Source: Rhodoferax ferrireducens
GTDB taxonomy: Bacteria; Pseudomonadota; Gammaproteobacteria; Burkholderiales; Burkholderiaceae_C
DNA: 64,000 bases
Direction of reading: 5' to 3'
NCBI RefSeq assembly: GCF_003347515.1
Contig: NZ_QEII01000300.1
Span: 1-64,000 of the forward strand
The translations under genes were made by a program, and so were the position numbers. This document shows positions 42,166 through 50,790 of this stretch, piece after piece. The notes under the pieces are model-generated. The model did not search any database and was not told where the DNA came from. It saw only the letters and a program-made list of their open reading frames with translations. Numbering within the stretch: position 1 is the first letter of the stretch; each line of letters starts with the position of its first letter.

Positions 42166-44022
42166 TTAAAACGCGTCTTCAGGCATCTCCGCACAGGTCT
42201 GATCACGACTTACCACCACGTTCAGCCAAGCCCCGATCTTGGGCAATTCGTAACGATAAAAATAGCTTGTAGCCCTTATCCTTCCTGCGGTAGAAGCTAT
42301 TGATTGCGTAGCGTCCATCGTCAAGGCCGCCAGCGCTACTTCCAGCCAAATCCAGGCCAGCACGGTATGGCCAAAGGCCTGCATATAGGGCACGGCATTG
42401 GCCAGGGCATCACCGGGCGTGCCAGTGGACCACGCAGCTTGAGTCGCGTCCTGCACCTGGCGCAGCGCCTGCGTGAGCGCATCCGCGTGCGCCGACAACT
42501 CGGGCACAGCGTTCGCCCGCGCGATGGTCGCCCCGATGCGTTCAGCCAGCAGCGCCAACCCGCGCCCGTTCTCCATCAGCACCTTGCGGCCCAGCAAGTC
42601 CATGGCCTGAATGCCGTGCGTGCCCTCGTGAATCATGTTCAGGCGGTTGTCGCGCCAATACTGCTCGACTGGGAAGTCGCGGGTATAGCCATAGCCGCCG
42701 TGGATCTGGATCGCCAGCGAGTTGGCTTCCAGGCACCATTCGCTGGGCCAGCTCTTGGCAATCGGGGTCAGCACTTCCAGCAACAGACGGGCTTTGTCAG
42801 CCGCTTGTGCATCACCGGTGTGTTGCTCATCGACCAATCGGGCGCAGTACAACTCCAGCGCCAGCGCACCTTCGCAGTAGGACTTTTGCGCCAGCAACAT
42901 GCGCTTAACGTCCGCGTGTTCGATGATGCGCACCTGCGGCCGCGACGCGTCTTTACCCCCTGTGCCAACCGGTCGTCCCTGCGGCCGGTTTCTGGCGTAG
43001 TCCAGCGAGGCGTAATAGCCGGCCATGCCGAGCATGGTGGCCGCAATGCCGACGCCGATGCGCGCCTCGTTCATCATGTGGAACATGCAGCGCAAGCCCT
43101 CACCCGGCTGGCCCACCAGGTAGCCCACGGCGCCCGCCCCGCTTCCGTCAAGACCGCCACCCGTGCTCAGCACCGGGTACTTGCCTTCACCAAAATTCAG
43201 CAAGGTGTTGGTGGTGCCGCGCCAACCCAGCTTGTGATTCAGACCGGCCAAAGCCACATCGTTGCGCTCACCGGTGAGCGCACCGGCAGCGTCGACCAAC
43301 TTCTTGGGCACGATGAACAGCGAGATGCCACGTGTGCCCGCGATCAGCTTGCCGTCCGGCCCCGGAATCTTGGCCAGCACCAGGTGAATGATGTTCTCGG
43401 TCAACTCGTGTTCGCCGGCCGAGATCCACATCTTGTTGCCCTTGAGGCGATAGCGCGCGCCCAGCGGGTCAGTCTCAAACCCGTCGCCGTCAGGAACCGC
43501 CCGCGTCAGCACATCGCTCAGCGACGAGCCCGCCTGGGGTTCGCTCAGGCACATGGTGCCGGAGAAGCGCCCGGAGAATTCGTTCTTGGCAAACACCTCT
43601 TGTTGCAGCGGTGTGCCGTGCACCATCAGCAAATTAGCGTTGCCAGTGGTCAACATGCCGGAGCCGATGCTGACCGAGGCGCAGGCGAAAAACGAATTGG
43701 CCGCCGCCTCAATCGTGTACGGCAGCTGCATGCCCCCCATCTCAAAATCTTGTGCAGCGCTCAACATGCCGGATTCGGCATAGGCCTTGTGCGCATCATG
43801 GGTGGCCTGCGGCAGAATGACGCGCTCGCCATCAAAATGCGGCTCCTGTGTATCCACCAGCCGATTGAAGGGCGCGTACTTTTCACGGGCGATGCGTTCA
43901 CAGGTGTCCAGCACCGCGTCAAAGGTTTCACGCGAATGGTCAGCAAAGCGTGCACGCTGGTTCAGCGCTTCGGCATCGAGCCACTGGTACAGCAGGAAAT
44001 CGACAGTAGAACGCAGACTCAT
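42166..44022 (-). CDS. Acyl-CoA dehydrogenase (large, about 600-residue type)
   Basis: A 618-residue FAD enzyme catalysing the first step of beta-oxidation. It belongs to the longer class that includes DmdC-like (3-methylmercaptopropionyl-CoA) dehydrogenases. Motifs are FSGTMCLSEPQAGSSLSDVL (about residue 152), YRLKGNKMWISAGEH, IGVGIAATMLGMAGYYASLD (about 315), IQIHGGYGYTRDFPVEQYWR and MIHEGTHGIQAMDLLGRK (about 470). The start MSLRSTVDF fits the family. Copy G of the repeat encodes residues about 574-586 near the C-terminus. Electrons would go to the EtfAB pair. It is the last gene of the beta-oxidation set. Confidence 0.9.
   Translation of the reverse strand: MSLRSTVDFLLYQWLDAEALNQRARFADHSRETFDAVLDTCERIAREKYAPFNRLVDTQEPHFDGERVILPQATHDAHKAYAESGMLSAAQDFEMGGMQLPYTIEAAANSFFACASVSIGSGMLTTGNANLLMVHGTPLQQEVFAKNEFSGRFSGTMCLSEPQAGSSLSDVLTRAVPDGDGFETDPLGARYRLKGNKMWISAGEHELTENIIHLVLAKIPGPDGKLIAGTRGISLFIVPKKLVDAAGALTGERNDVALAGLNHKLGWRGTTNTLLNFGEGKYPVLSTGGGLDGSGAGAVGYLVGQPGEGLRCMFHMMNEARIGVGIAATMLGMAGYYASLDYARNRPQGRPVGTGGKDASRPQVRIIEHADVKRMLLAQKSYCEGALALELYCARLVDEQHTGDAQAADKARLLLEVLTPIAKSWPSEWCLEANSLAIQIHGGYGYTRDFPVEQYWRDNRLNMIHEGTHGIQAMDLLGRKVLMENGRGLALLAERIGATIARANAVPELSAHADALTQALRQVQDATQAAWSTGTPGDALANAVPYMQAFGHTVLAWIWLEVALAALTMDATQSIASTAGRIRATSYFYRYELPKIGAWLNVVVSRDQTCAEMPEDAF
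42265..42301 (-). repeat. Dispersed 37-bp coding repeat, copy G (sense, in acyl-CoA dehydrogenase gene)
   Basis: On the minus strand: AATAGC, TTCTAC, CGCA, eleven bases including GATAAG, GGCTACAAGC and then TATTTTT. It is read ATA GCT TCT ACC GCA and encodes SIASTAGRIRATSYF. Confidence 0.75.
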
Positions 44023-44084
44023 GGGCGCCTCGCAGGATTGGGCAGAAAGAATCAACAACCGGAAAATCCGGTTGCAAGGGTTCG

Positions 44085-44537
44085 CTACGAATCCACAGAA
44101 GCCGGTGGCAAGGCGGCGATCGTGCCCTGGGCCACGGCACAAAGCTTCTCCTTGCCGTCCTTGACGACAAACACATCGCAGCGGCAGACCGCCTGGGATT
44201 TGCCGGTATGCACGGCATGGGCGCGTGCGATCAGGCGCTCACCCACGGCCGGGCGCACATAGTTGATCTTGAACTCGGAGGTAACGACCGGCACGCCCAA
44301 GGCAGTGCCGCCCGCATAGGTGAGCGCATTGTCAGCCGCGTAGCTGACCACGCCGCCATGCACAAAGCCATGCTGCTGGCGGATTTTTTCGCTCACCGGC
44401 ACGTGCAACTCGCACTGCCCCGGCGCCAGGCTGTGCAGCTCGGCACCGATCAGCACGCTGAAAGGCTGGGAGGCCAGCACTTCCTGCCCCATGGCAAGAA
44501 AGGCTGCGGGGGAGACCTTGCCCGTGTTGTCCATCAT
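44085..44537 (-). CDS. PaaI-type hotdog-fold thioesterase
   Basis: The 150-residue hotdog-fold protein has QQHGFVHGGVVSYAADNALT with the HGG motif (about residue 55) and VVTSEFKINYVRPAVGERLI (about 84). It resembles PaaI/YigI-like acyl-CoA thioesterases, which recycle CoA from stalled intermediates. It lies between the thiolase and the acyl-CoA dehydrogenase genes in the beta-oxidation set, 21 nt after the thiolase stop. The start has two adjacent ATG codons and no strong ribosome site. Confidence 0.82.
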   Translation of the reverse strand: MMDNTGKVSPAAFLAMGQEVLASQPFSVLIGAELHSLAPGQCELHVPVSEKIRQQHGFVHGGVVSYAADNALTYAGGTALGVPVVTSEFKINYVRPAVGERLIARAHAVHTGKSQAVCRCDVFVVKDGKEKLCAVAQGTIAALPPASVDS

Positions 44538-44558
44538 TTTCGTTGAAGCGATCGAGGC

Positions 44559-45734
44559 TTACAGCACTTCAAAAATGCCCGCAGCGCCCATGCCGCCGCC
44601 AATGCACATGGTGACGCAGACGCGTTTCGCGCCGCGGCGCTTGCCTTCGATCAGGGCGTGGCCGGTCAGGCGCTGGCCGCTCACACCGTAGGGATGGCCG
44701 ACAGCGATGGCGCCGCCATTGACGTTGAGGCGATCATTCGGAATACCCAGTTTGTCGCGGCAGTAAATCACCTGCACGGCAAAGGCTTCGTTGAGCTCCC
44801 ACAAGTCGATATCGCTGACTTTCAGGCCCAGACGCGCCAGCACCTTGGGGATGGCAAACACCGGGCCAATGCCCATCTCGTCCGGCTCGCAACCGGCCAC
44901 GGCAAAGCCCAAAAAGCGGCCCAGCGGCTGCAAGCCTTTTTTCTCGGCCAGGGCCTCGCTCATCACCACCACGGCACCGCCGCCGTCCGAGAACTGACTG
45001 GCGTTGCCCGCCGTAATCAGGCCGCCCGGCACGGCGGAACGCAAGCCGCTGATGCCTTCCTTGGTCGTGCCGTCGCGAATGCCTTCATCCTGGCTGACCG
45101 TGACTTGCTTAGTGGTCAGACCCATCACCTTGTCCGCCACACCCATGGTGACCGTGATCGGGGCAATTTCTGCATTGAACAGACCGGCCGCCAGCGCCGC
45201 AGTGGCACGCTGCTGGCTGGCTGCGCCGTACTCGTCCATGGCGTCGCGGCTGATGTTGTAGCGCTTGGCCACGTTCTCGGCGGTTTGCAGCATGTTCCAG
45301 TAAATCTCGGGTTTGTTCTTGACCAGCCACGGATCGGCGATCATGTGGGTGTTCATTTCCTGCTGAACGCAGGAGATGCTTTCCACGCCACCGGCCACAA
45401 AAATATCACCTTCGCCGGCAATCACGCGCTGGGCAGCCATGGCAATGGTTTGCAGGCCCGATGAGCAAAAGCGGTTGACCGTCATGCCCGACACGGTGAC
45501 CGGGCAGCCCGCGCGCAGGGCGATCTGGCGGGCAATGTTAAAGCCGGTGGCGCCCTCCGGATTGGCGCAACCCATGATGACATCTTCTACTTCGGCGGCT
45601 TCAATGCCAGCGCGGGCAATGGCATGCTCGACGGCGTGGCCACCGAGCGTGGCGCCATGGGTCATGTTGAAAGAACCCTTCCAGCTCTTGGCGAGCGGGG
45701 TGCGGGCGGTGGAAACGATTACGGCTGAGGTCAT
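44559..45734 (-). CDS. fadA: Acetyl-CoA C-acyltransferase (3-ketoacyl-CoA thiolase)
   Basis: The 391-residue thiolase splits 3-ketoacyl-CoA with CoA to acetyl-CoA. Active-site residues are seen in NRFCSSGLQTIAMA (nucleophile Cys about 89), GGAIAVGHPYGVSGQRLTGH (His about 348) and CVTMCIGGGMGAAG (second Cys about 378). The start MTSAVIVSTARTPL is the family start; the longer frame upstream is rejected. It follows fadB by 70 nt and is probably co-transcribed. The symbol fadA is used for its role beside fadB; degradative thiolases are hard to subdivide by sequence alone. Confidence 0.88.
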   Translation of the reverse strand: MTSAVIVSTARTPLAKSWKGSFNMTHGATLGGHAVEHAIARAGIEAAEVEDVIMGCANPEGATGFNIARQIALRAGCPVTVSGMTVNRFCSSGLQTIAMAAQRVIAGEGDIFVAGGVESISCVQQEMNTHMIADPWLVKNKPEIYWNMLQTAENVAKRYNISRDAMDEYGAASQQRATAALAAGLFNAEIAPITVTMGVADKVMGLTTKQVTVSQDEGIRDGTTKEGISGLRSAVPGGLITAGNASQFSDGGGAVVVMSEALAEKKGLQPLGRFLGFAVAGCEPDEMGIGPVFAIPKVLARLGLKVSDIDLWELNEAFAVQVIYCRDKLGIPNDRLNVNGGAIAVGHPYGVSGQRLTGHALIEGKRRGAKRVCVTMCIGGGMGAAGIFEVL

Positions 45735-45804
45735 GGTGATCTTTCTCAAGTGTTGGGGACAGCGCTGGCTCGCATTGCGTCGCTGCGGTCTGTCCCGCCA
45801 AGTT

Positions 45805-47904
45805 TTAGTTAAACGTCTTGCCTTCAGCGGCCAGCCGGGCCAGCAGGGGCGCGGGCTGCCAGAACTTGGCGTCGTCGAGCGGATTCTGGGCAAAGCGGTT
45901 CATGGCTTGCACCACGTTGAACAAGCCGACCTGGTCGGCGTAGTTCATCGGGCCACCGCGGTACACCGGGAAGCCGTAACCCATGATGTAGACCATGTCG
46001 ATGTCGCTGGCCTTGGAGGCAATGCCCTCCTCCAAAATATGCGCCGCTTCATTCACCAGGGAGTACACCAAGCGCTGCACGATCTCGTCATCCGAAATCT
46101 TGCGCGGCGTAATGCCCAGCGATTGGCGGTGCGCTTCGATCATCTGCACGACTTCGGCATTCGGCACCGCATCGCGTTTGCCGGCCACATAGTCATACCA
46201 GCCGGCGCCGGTCTTCTGGCCGAAGCGGCCCTTTTCGCACAGCAGATCAGCGGTCTTGCTGTATTTCATGTCGGGCTTTTCGCTGTAGCGACGCTTGCGG
46301 ATGGCCCAGCCAATGTCGTTGCCGGCCAGATCGCCCATGCGGAACGGGCCCATCGCAAAACCAAACTTCTCGACGGCTTTGTCCACCTGCGCCGGCGTGC
46401 AGCCCTCGTCCAGCAAAAAGCCGGCCTGACGACCGTACTGCTCGATCATGCGATTGCCGATGAAGCCGTCGCACACGCCCGAGACCACGGCCGTTTTCTT
46501 GATCTTCTTGGCGACGGCCATCACCGTGGCCAGCACGTCCTTGGCGGTTTTCTCGCCGCGCACCACTTCCAGCAGCTTCATCACATTGGCCGGACTGAAG
46601 AAATGCATGCCGACCACGTCTTGCGGCCGTTGCGTGAACGCGGCAATTTTGTTCAGGTCCAGCGTGGAGGTGTTCGACGCCAGAATCGCGCCGGGTTTCA
46701 TCACCCGATCGAGTTCCTTGAACACGGCTTCTTTCACGCCGAGCTCTTCAAACACGGCCTCAATCACCAAATCAGCATCCTTCAGATCGTCATAGCTCAG
46801 CGTGGTGCTCAGCAGGTTCATGCGCTGCTCGTACTTGTCCTGCTTGAGCTTGCCCTTCTTGACCTGCGATTCGTAATTCTTGCGGATCGTGGCCAGCCCA
46901 CGGTCCAGCGCGTCCTGCTTCATCTCCAGCATCTTGACCGCAATGCCGGCATTCAGGAAATTCATCGCGATGCCACCGCCCATGGTGCCGGCGCCGATAA
47001 CAGCTACCGTATTGATAGCACGTTGCGCAGTATCAGAAGGCACATCAGGTATTTTTGATGCTGCACGGTCGGCCACGAAGATATGGCGCAGGGCGCGGCA
47101 CTCCGGTGTCCACATCAGGTTGATGAAGAGATCGCGCTCGAACACCATGCCATCGTCAAACTTCTTCTTGGTGGCGGCTTCCACCGCGTCCACGCATTTG
47201 GCGGGAGCAGGGAAGTTTTTCGACATGCCCTTAACCATGTTGCGCGCGAACTGGAAATAGGCGTCGCCCAAGGGGTGTTTGCAAGGCAGGTTGCGCACCA
47301 GCGGCAAGGGCCGTGCATCGGCGACTTCGGCCGCATAGGCCAAGGCCTCCTCCAGCAGGGACTCAGTCGAGGCCGCCATTTTGTTGAACAGCTTCTGACC
47401 CGGCAGCATGGCCAGCATCTCGCTCTTGACCGGCTCGCCACTGACAATCATGTTCAGCGCCGGCTCCACCCCCAGCGCGCGGGGCAAGCGCTGGGTGCCA
47501 CCGGCACCCGGAATCAGGCCCAGCTTGACCTCGGGCAGCGCCACATTGCAACCCGGGGCGGCGATGCGGTAATGGCAACCCAGTGCGAGCTCCAGCCCGC
47601 CGCCCATGCAGACGGTGTGAACGGCGGCAATGACCGGCTTGGACGAGTTTTCGACCGCCAGAATCACGCTCAGCAAATTGGGTTCCTGCAGGGCCTTGGG
47701 GCTGCCAAACTCCTTGATGTCGGCGCCCCCCGAGAATGCTTTACCGGCGCCGGTGATGACGATGGCCTTGACGGCGGCGTCGGCATTGGCTTTGGCCAGC
47801 CCGTCGGTGATGCCAACCCGCGTGGCGTAGCCCAAACCGTTGACGGGCGGGTTGTTCAAGGTGATCACGGCGATGTCGCCCTGTACTTTGTATTCAGCGG
47901 TCAT
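45805..47904 (-). CDS. fadB: Fatty acid oxidation multifunctional protein (enoyl-CoA hydratase / 3-hydroxyacyl-CoA dehydrogenase)
   Basis: A 699-residue bifunctional enzyme. The N-terminal crotonase domain (about 1-190) has FSGGADIKEFGSP and MGGGLELALGCHYRIA, and LPEVKLGLIPGAGGTQRLPR holds the second catalytic Glu. The dehydrogenase domain starts with VAVIGAGTMGGGIAM (about 300) and has FSPANVMKLLEVVRG and GNRMIEQYGRQA. The start MTAEYKV has GAGGA eight bases upstream. Antisense copy H of the repeat encodes residues about 285-297 in the linker just before the NAD-binding motif. A 12-bp palindrome lies 28 bases upstream of the start. Confidence 0.93.
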   Translation of the reverse strand: MTAEYKVQGDIAVITLNNPPVNGLGYATRVGITDGLAKANADAAVKAIVITGAGKAFSGGADIKEFGSPKALQEPNLLSVILAVENSSKPVIAAVHTVCMGGGLELALGCHYRIAAPGCNVALPEVKLGLIPGAGGTQRLPRALGVEPALNMIVSGEPVKSEMLAMLPGQKLFNKMAASTESLLEEALAYAAEVADARPLPLVRNLPCKHPLGDAYFQFARNMVKGMSKNFPAPAKCVDAVEAATKKKFDDGMVFERDLFINLMWTPECRALRHIFVADRAASKIPDVPSDTAQRAINTVAVIGAGTMGGGIAMNFLNAGIAVKMLEMKQDALDRGLATIRKNYESQVKKGKLKQDKYEQRMNLLSTTLSYDDLKDADLVIEAVFEELGVKEAVFKELDRVMKPGAILASNTSTLDLNKIAAFTQRPQDVVGMHFFSPANVMKLLEVVRGEKTAKDVLATVMAVAKKIKKTAVVSGVCDGFIGNRMIEQYGRQAGFLLDEGCTPAQVDKAVEKFGFAMGPFRMGDLAGNDIGWAIRKRRYSEKPDMKYSKTADLLCEKGRFGQKTGAGWYDYVAGKRDAVPNAEVVQMIEAHRQSLGITPRKISDDEIVQRLVYSLVNEAAHILEEGIASKASDIDMVYIMGYGFPVYRGGPMNYADQVGLFNVVQAMNRFAQNPLDDAKFWQPAPLLARLAAEGKTFN
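47014..47050 (+). repeat. Dispersed 37-bp coding repeat, copy H (antisense to fadB)
   Basis: Reads GATAGC, ACGTTG, CGCA, eleven bases, CACATCAGGT and then ATTTTT. The right half is diverged but the spacing is kept. On the fadB strand it encodes PDVPSDTAQRAINT, sharing the A-x-x-A-I-(K/N)-T ending with copies C and D. Confidence 0.65.
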
Positions 47905-47931
47905 GCTTGCATTCCTCAAAAAATAAAAATA

Positions 47932-47943
47932 GAACGATCGTTC
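47932..47943. promoter_or_regulatory. GAACGATCGTTC palindrome upstream of fadB, probable TetR-type operator
   Basis: A perfect 12-bp palindrome, with an extra CGTT to the right giving stacked AACG half-sites. It lies 28 bases before the fadB start codon. Overlapping AACG/CGTT palindromes are typical of TetR-family operators, and TetR repressors often control beta-oxidation genes. No regulator gene is adjacent. Confidence 0.5.
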
Positions 47944-48011
47944 GTTTTTTGGATTGTAAGAGCTATATTGAATGGTTCAACCCGGGTTTTGTCACGGGTG
48001 GGACAAGGGGT

Positions 48012-48710
48012 TCAAACCTCCAGCCATTCCTTGCGGATGTAGCTGTCATTGCGCAACTCCGTCGGGCTCCCCGTGAACACAATGCTGCCGTGCCCCATGA
48101 CCAGGCAGCGGTCCGAAATATCCATGGCAATGGTCAATTTCTGTTCAATCAGCAACACGGAGATCCCCCTGTTTTTAAGTTCCTTCAGGTAGTGCGCTAC
48201 CAGTTCGACAATTTTGGGTGCCAGTCCCTCGGTGGGTTCGTCGATGATGATGAGGTCCGGGTCGCCCATGAGGGTGCGGCACAGCGTGAGCATCTGCTGC
48301 TCACCGCCCGACATCACACCCGCTTGCGTGTGCTGGCGTTCTTTGAGCCGCGGAAACATCTGGTACATGTCGTCCAGCGACCAGCGCCCGGCTTTGCGGG
48401 CGCTTTTCTGGCCCAGGTACAAATTCTGCTCGACCGTCAGGTTGGGGAAAATATCGCGACTTTCGGGCACATAGCCGATGCCCAAATGCGCAATCTCGAA
48501 GGTCTTTTTGCCCAGCATCTCCTGCCCTTTCCAGAGCAGGGAGCCATGGCAGTCCACCAAGCCCATGATGGCCTTGGCCGTGGTCGAGCGGCCCGAGCCA
48601 TTGCGGCCCAACAGCGCGACGATTTCGCCGCTCTGCACGCCAAAGTGAACGCCATGCAGCACATGGCTCTTGCCGTAATACGCGTGCAGGTTTTCTATTT
48701 CCAACATCAT
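48012..48710 (-). CDS. livF: Branched-chain amino acid-type ABC transporter ATPase LivF
   Basis: The 232-residue ATPase of a HAAT-family importer has Walker A LLGRNGSGRSTT (about residue 35; the usual G-x-G-K-S/T Lys is replaced by Arg in GSGRSTT), the signature MSGGEQQMLTLCR (about 134) and Walker B LIIIDEPTEGLAPKIV. It starts one base into the livG stop region and is the last transport gene, followed about 105 nt later by fadB. The replaced Walker A Lys is unusual and deserves a check of the read. The ligand is probably a carboxylate fed into the neighbouring CoA pathway rather than necessarily an amino acid (inference). Confidence 0.85.
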   Translation of the reverse strand: MMLEIENLHAYYGKSHVLHGVHFGVQSGEIVALLGRNGSGRSTTAKAIMGLVDCHGSLLWKGQEMLGKKTFEIAHLGIGYVPESRDIFPNLTVEQNLYLGQKSARKAGRWSLDDMYQMFPRLKERQHTQAGVMSGGEQQMLTLCRTLMGDPDLIIIDEPTEGLAPKIVELVAHYLKELKNRGISVLLIEQKLTIAMDISDRCLVMGHGSIVFTGSPTELRNDSYIRKEWLEV

Positions 48711-49501
48711 CAGTGACCTCCTGCCTGCAAGTCAGCCACTGAAGAACCCAGGTAGGCCTCCTGCACACACGCGTTGGCGCGCACCGCCTCAGGCACATCG
48801 TAGGCCAGCAATTCACCGTACACCACGACGGCGATCTTGTCGGCCAGGCCAAAGACGACACCCATGTCGTGCTCCACCGTCAAAAGCGTTTTGCCGACCG
48901 TCACGTCTTTGATCAGCTTGATGAAACGACTGGTTTCCGACTTGCTCATGCCCGCGGTCGGCTCGTCCAGCAAGATGACGCCGGCACCACCGGCGATGGT
49001 GATGCCGATCTCCAGCGCGCGCTGCTCGGCATAGGTCAGGTTGATGGCCAGCACGTCGCGCTTTCGGTCCAGCTTGACCATTTCCATCAACTCGGTGGCG
49101 CGGTCATTGGCATCGTCCAGGTCCGCCAGAAACTTTAGAAAAGTGTATTTATAGCCCAGGCTCCACAACACGCCGCAGCGCAAATTCTCGAACACACTGA
49201 GTTTGGGGAAGATATTGGTGATCTGGAAACTGCGGCTCAAACCCATGCGGTTGATCTCGAACGGTTTTTTGCCGTTGAGACGTTGACCGTTGAGCAGCAC
49301 GTCGCCGCTGCTGGGCTCGAAGCGGCCGCTGATCAGGTTGAACAAGGTGGACTTGCCGGCGCCGTTCGGGCCGATGATGCCGACACGCTCCCCCTTGGGC
49401 ACCGCCAGATTGATGCCGCGAATGATCTCGGTCTTGCCAAAGCTCTTGCGCAAGTCCTTCAATTCCAGCGCAATGCCGGGTTGACTAGACGCATTGCTCA
49501 T
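48710..49501 (-). CDS. livG: Branched-chain amino acid-type ABC transporter ATPase LivG
   Basis: A 263-residue importer ATPase with Walker A GPNGAGKSTLFNLISG (about residue 38), an AEQRALEIGITIAGGAGVIL segment in place of a plain LSGGQ signature, Walker B ILLDEPTAGMSKSE and the LivG-type C-terminus AYLGSS. It pairs with LivF on the cytoplasmic face of the LivHM permease. It overlaps livM by 4 nt and abuts livF. Confidence 0.9.
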   Translation of the reverse strand: MSNASSQPGIALELKDLRKSFGKTEIIRGINLAVPKGERVGIIGPNGAGKSTLFNLISGRFEPSSGDVLLNGQRLNGKKPFEINRMGLSRSFQITNIFPKLSVFENLRCGVLWSLGYKYTFLKFLADLDDANDRATELMEMVKLDRKRDVLAINLTYAEQRALEIGITIAGGAGVILLDEPTAGMSKSETSRFIKLIKDVTVGKTLLTVEHDMGVVFGLADKIAVVVYGELLAYDVPEAVRANACVQEAYLGSSVADLQAGGH

Positions 49502-50787
49502 AGCGCCTCCCTTCGTTTGATTTCTTTTTCAATGTTTTCCTGAATCTGACTCCACTCCCGGGCAAACTGTCGACGGCAAACTTCAAATAGCCCCACGCCC
49601 GTCAACATCACAAACACGGCGCCGAACCAGCTGTTCAGACCTTTCGAATCCAGCGTCGCACCCAGAAACGTCAGCTCCGTCCCGAGTGCCGAGTTCAGTT
49701 GCAGGTGGTAGACCATCTCGATCATCGCCCCGGCGCCGATCAACACCACGAGTGCCGTGAACGCCAGCGCCAGATAGCTGACCCAGAGTTTGCGCAGGTA
49801 ACCATACACCGCTACCCGCAGGTTCATCATGATCAGGGAGGCCACGCCACCCGGCGCATACATCACCATGAAGAGGAATACCAAACCGAGATACAGCAGC
49901 CAGGCCTTCGTGAACTCGGACAGCAAAACAAAAGCCAGCACCATGAGAATGGCGCCAAGGATCGGCCCGAAGAAGAAGGTCGCCCCGCCCAGAAACGTGA
50001 ACAGCAGGTAAGCGCCCGAGCGGTAGCCGCTGACCACTTCCGAGGTGACAATTTCAAAATTCAAGGCCGCCAGTCCGCCCGATATACCGGCAAAAAACGC
50101 CGCCACGATGAAGGCAAAATACCGCACCTTCTGCGTGTCATAACCGACGAACTCCACGCGCTCGGGGTTGTCACGCACCGCATTCAACATCCGTCCCAAA
50201 GGGGTGCGTGTGAACGCAAACATCAGCGCGGTACAGACAAAGGTGTAGACGGCGATCAGGTAATACAGCTGAATCTGCGGCCCGTAAGTGATGCCCAAGG
50301 TCTTGGCGCCGGCCACACGGTTGCCTGACACGCCGCCCTCGCCGCCAAAAAACTCAGGAAACATCAGGGACATGGCCCACACCAGTTCGCCAATGCCCAG
50401 GGTGATCATCGCAAACGGCGTCGCCGCCTTCTTGGTGGTGACCCAACCCAGCAGGATGGCGACCCCCATGCTGGCCAGGCCGCCCACAATCGGGATCAGA
50501 CTCACCGGCAAGGGCAGCCCGCCAGACACCTTGTTCAAGGTGTGAATGGCGAGAAACGAGCCCATGCCGGAATAGACCGCGTGACCAAAACTCAGCATGC
50601 CGCCCTGCCCCAGCAGGATGTTGTAGCTGAGACAAACGATGATGGCAATGCCCATTTGGCTGAGCATGGTCTGGCTCAAGCTGCTGGTAAAGAGCAGGGG
50701 CACCGTGGCCAACACCACGGCAAACAAAGTCCAGACAAGGAAGCGTCCGACGTTGAGCGGCTTGAACTCACAAACACTTTTGCTCAT
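49498..50787 (-). CDS. livM: Branched-chain amino acid-type ABC transporter permease LivM
   Basis: The 429-residue inner-membrane permease has about ten hydrophobic helices. The LivM hallmark GQGGMLSFGHAVYSGMG lies near residue 56 and GRMLNAVRDNPERVEFVGYD near 191. A C-terminal hydrophilic end (FAREWSQIQENIEKEIKRRE) is typical of the longer members. It works with LivH. It starts 3 nt after livH and overlaps livG by 4 nt. Confidence 0.9.
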   Translation of the reverse strand: MSKSVCEFKPLNVGRFLVWTLFAVVLATVPLLFTSSLSQTMLSQMGIAIIVCLSYNILLGQGGMLSFGHAVYSGMGSFLAIHTLNKVSGGLPLPVSLIPIVGGLASMGVAILLGWVTTKKAATPFAMITLGIGELVWAMSLMFPEFFGGEGGVSGNRVAGAKTLGITYGPQIQLYYLIAVYTFVCTALMFAFTRTPLGRMLNAVRDNPERVEFVGYDTQKVRYFAFIVAAFFAGISGGLAALNFEIVTSEVVSGYRSGAYLLFTFLGGATFFFGPILGAILMVLAFVLLSEFTKAWLLYLGLVFLFMVMYAPGGVASLIMMNLRVAVYGYLRKLWVSYLALAFTALVVLIGAGAMIEMVYHLQLNSALGTELTFLGATLDSKGLNSWFGAVFVMLTGVGLFEVCRRQFAREWSQIQENIEKEIKRREAL

Positions 50788-50790
50788 GGA

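Noticed and set aside
42304..44262. 652-codon open frame antisense to the acyl-CoA dehydrogenase
   Set aside because: It mirrors a strongly supported gene, has His/Arg/Gln-rich shadow composition and no family motif. Long antisense frames are common at this GC content.
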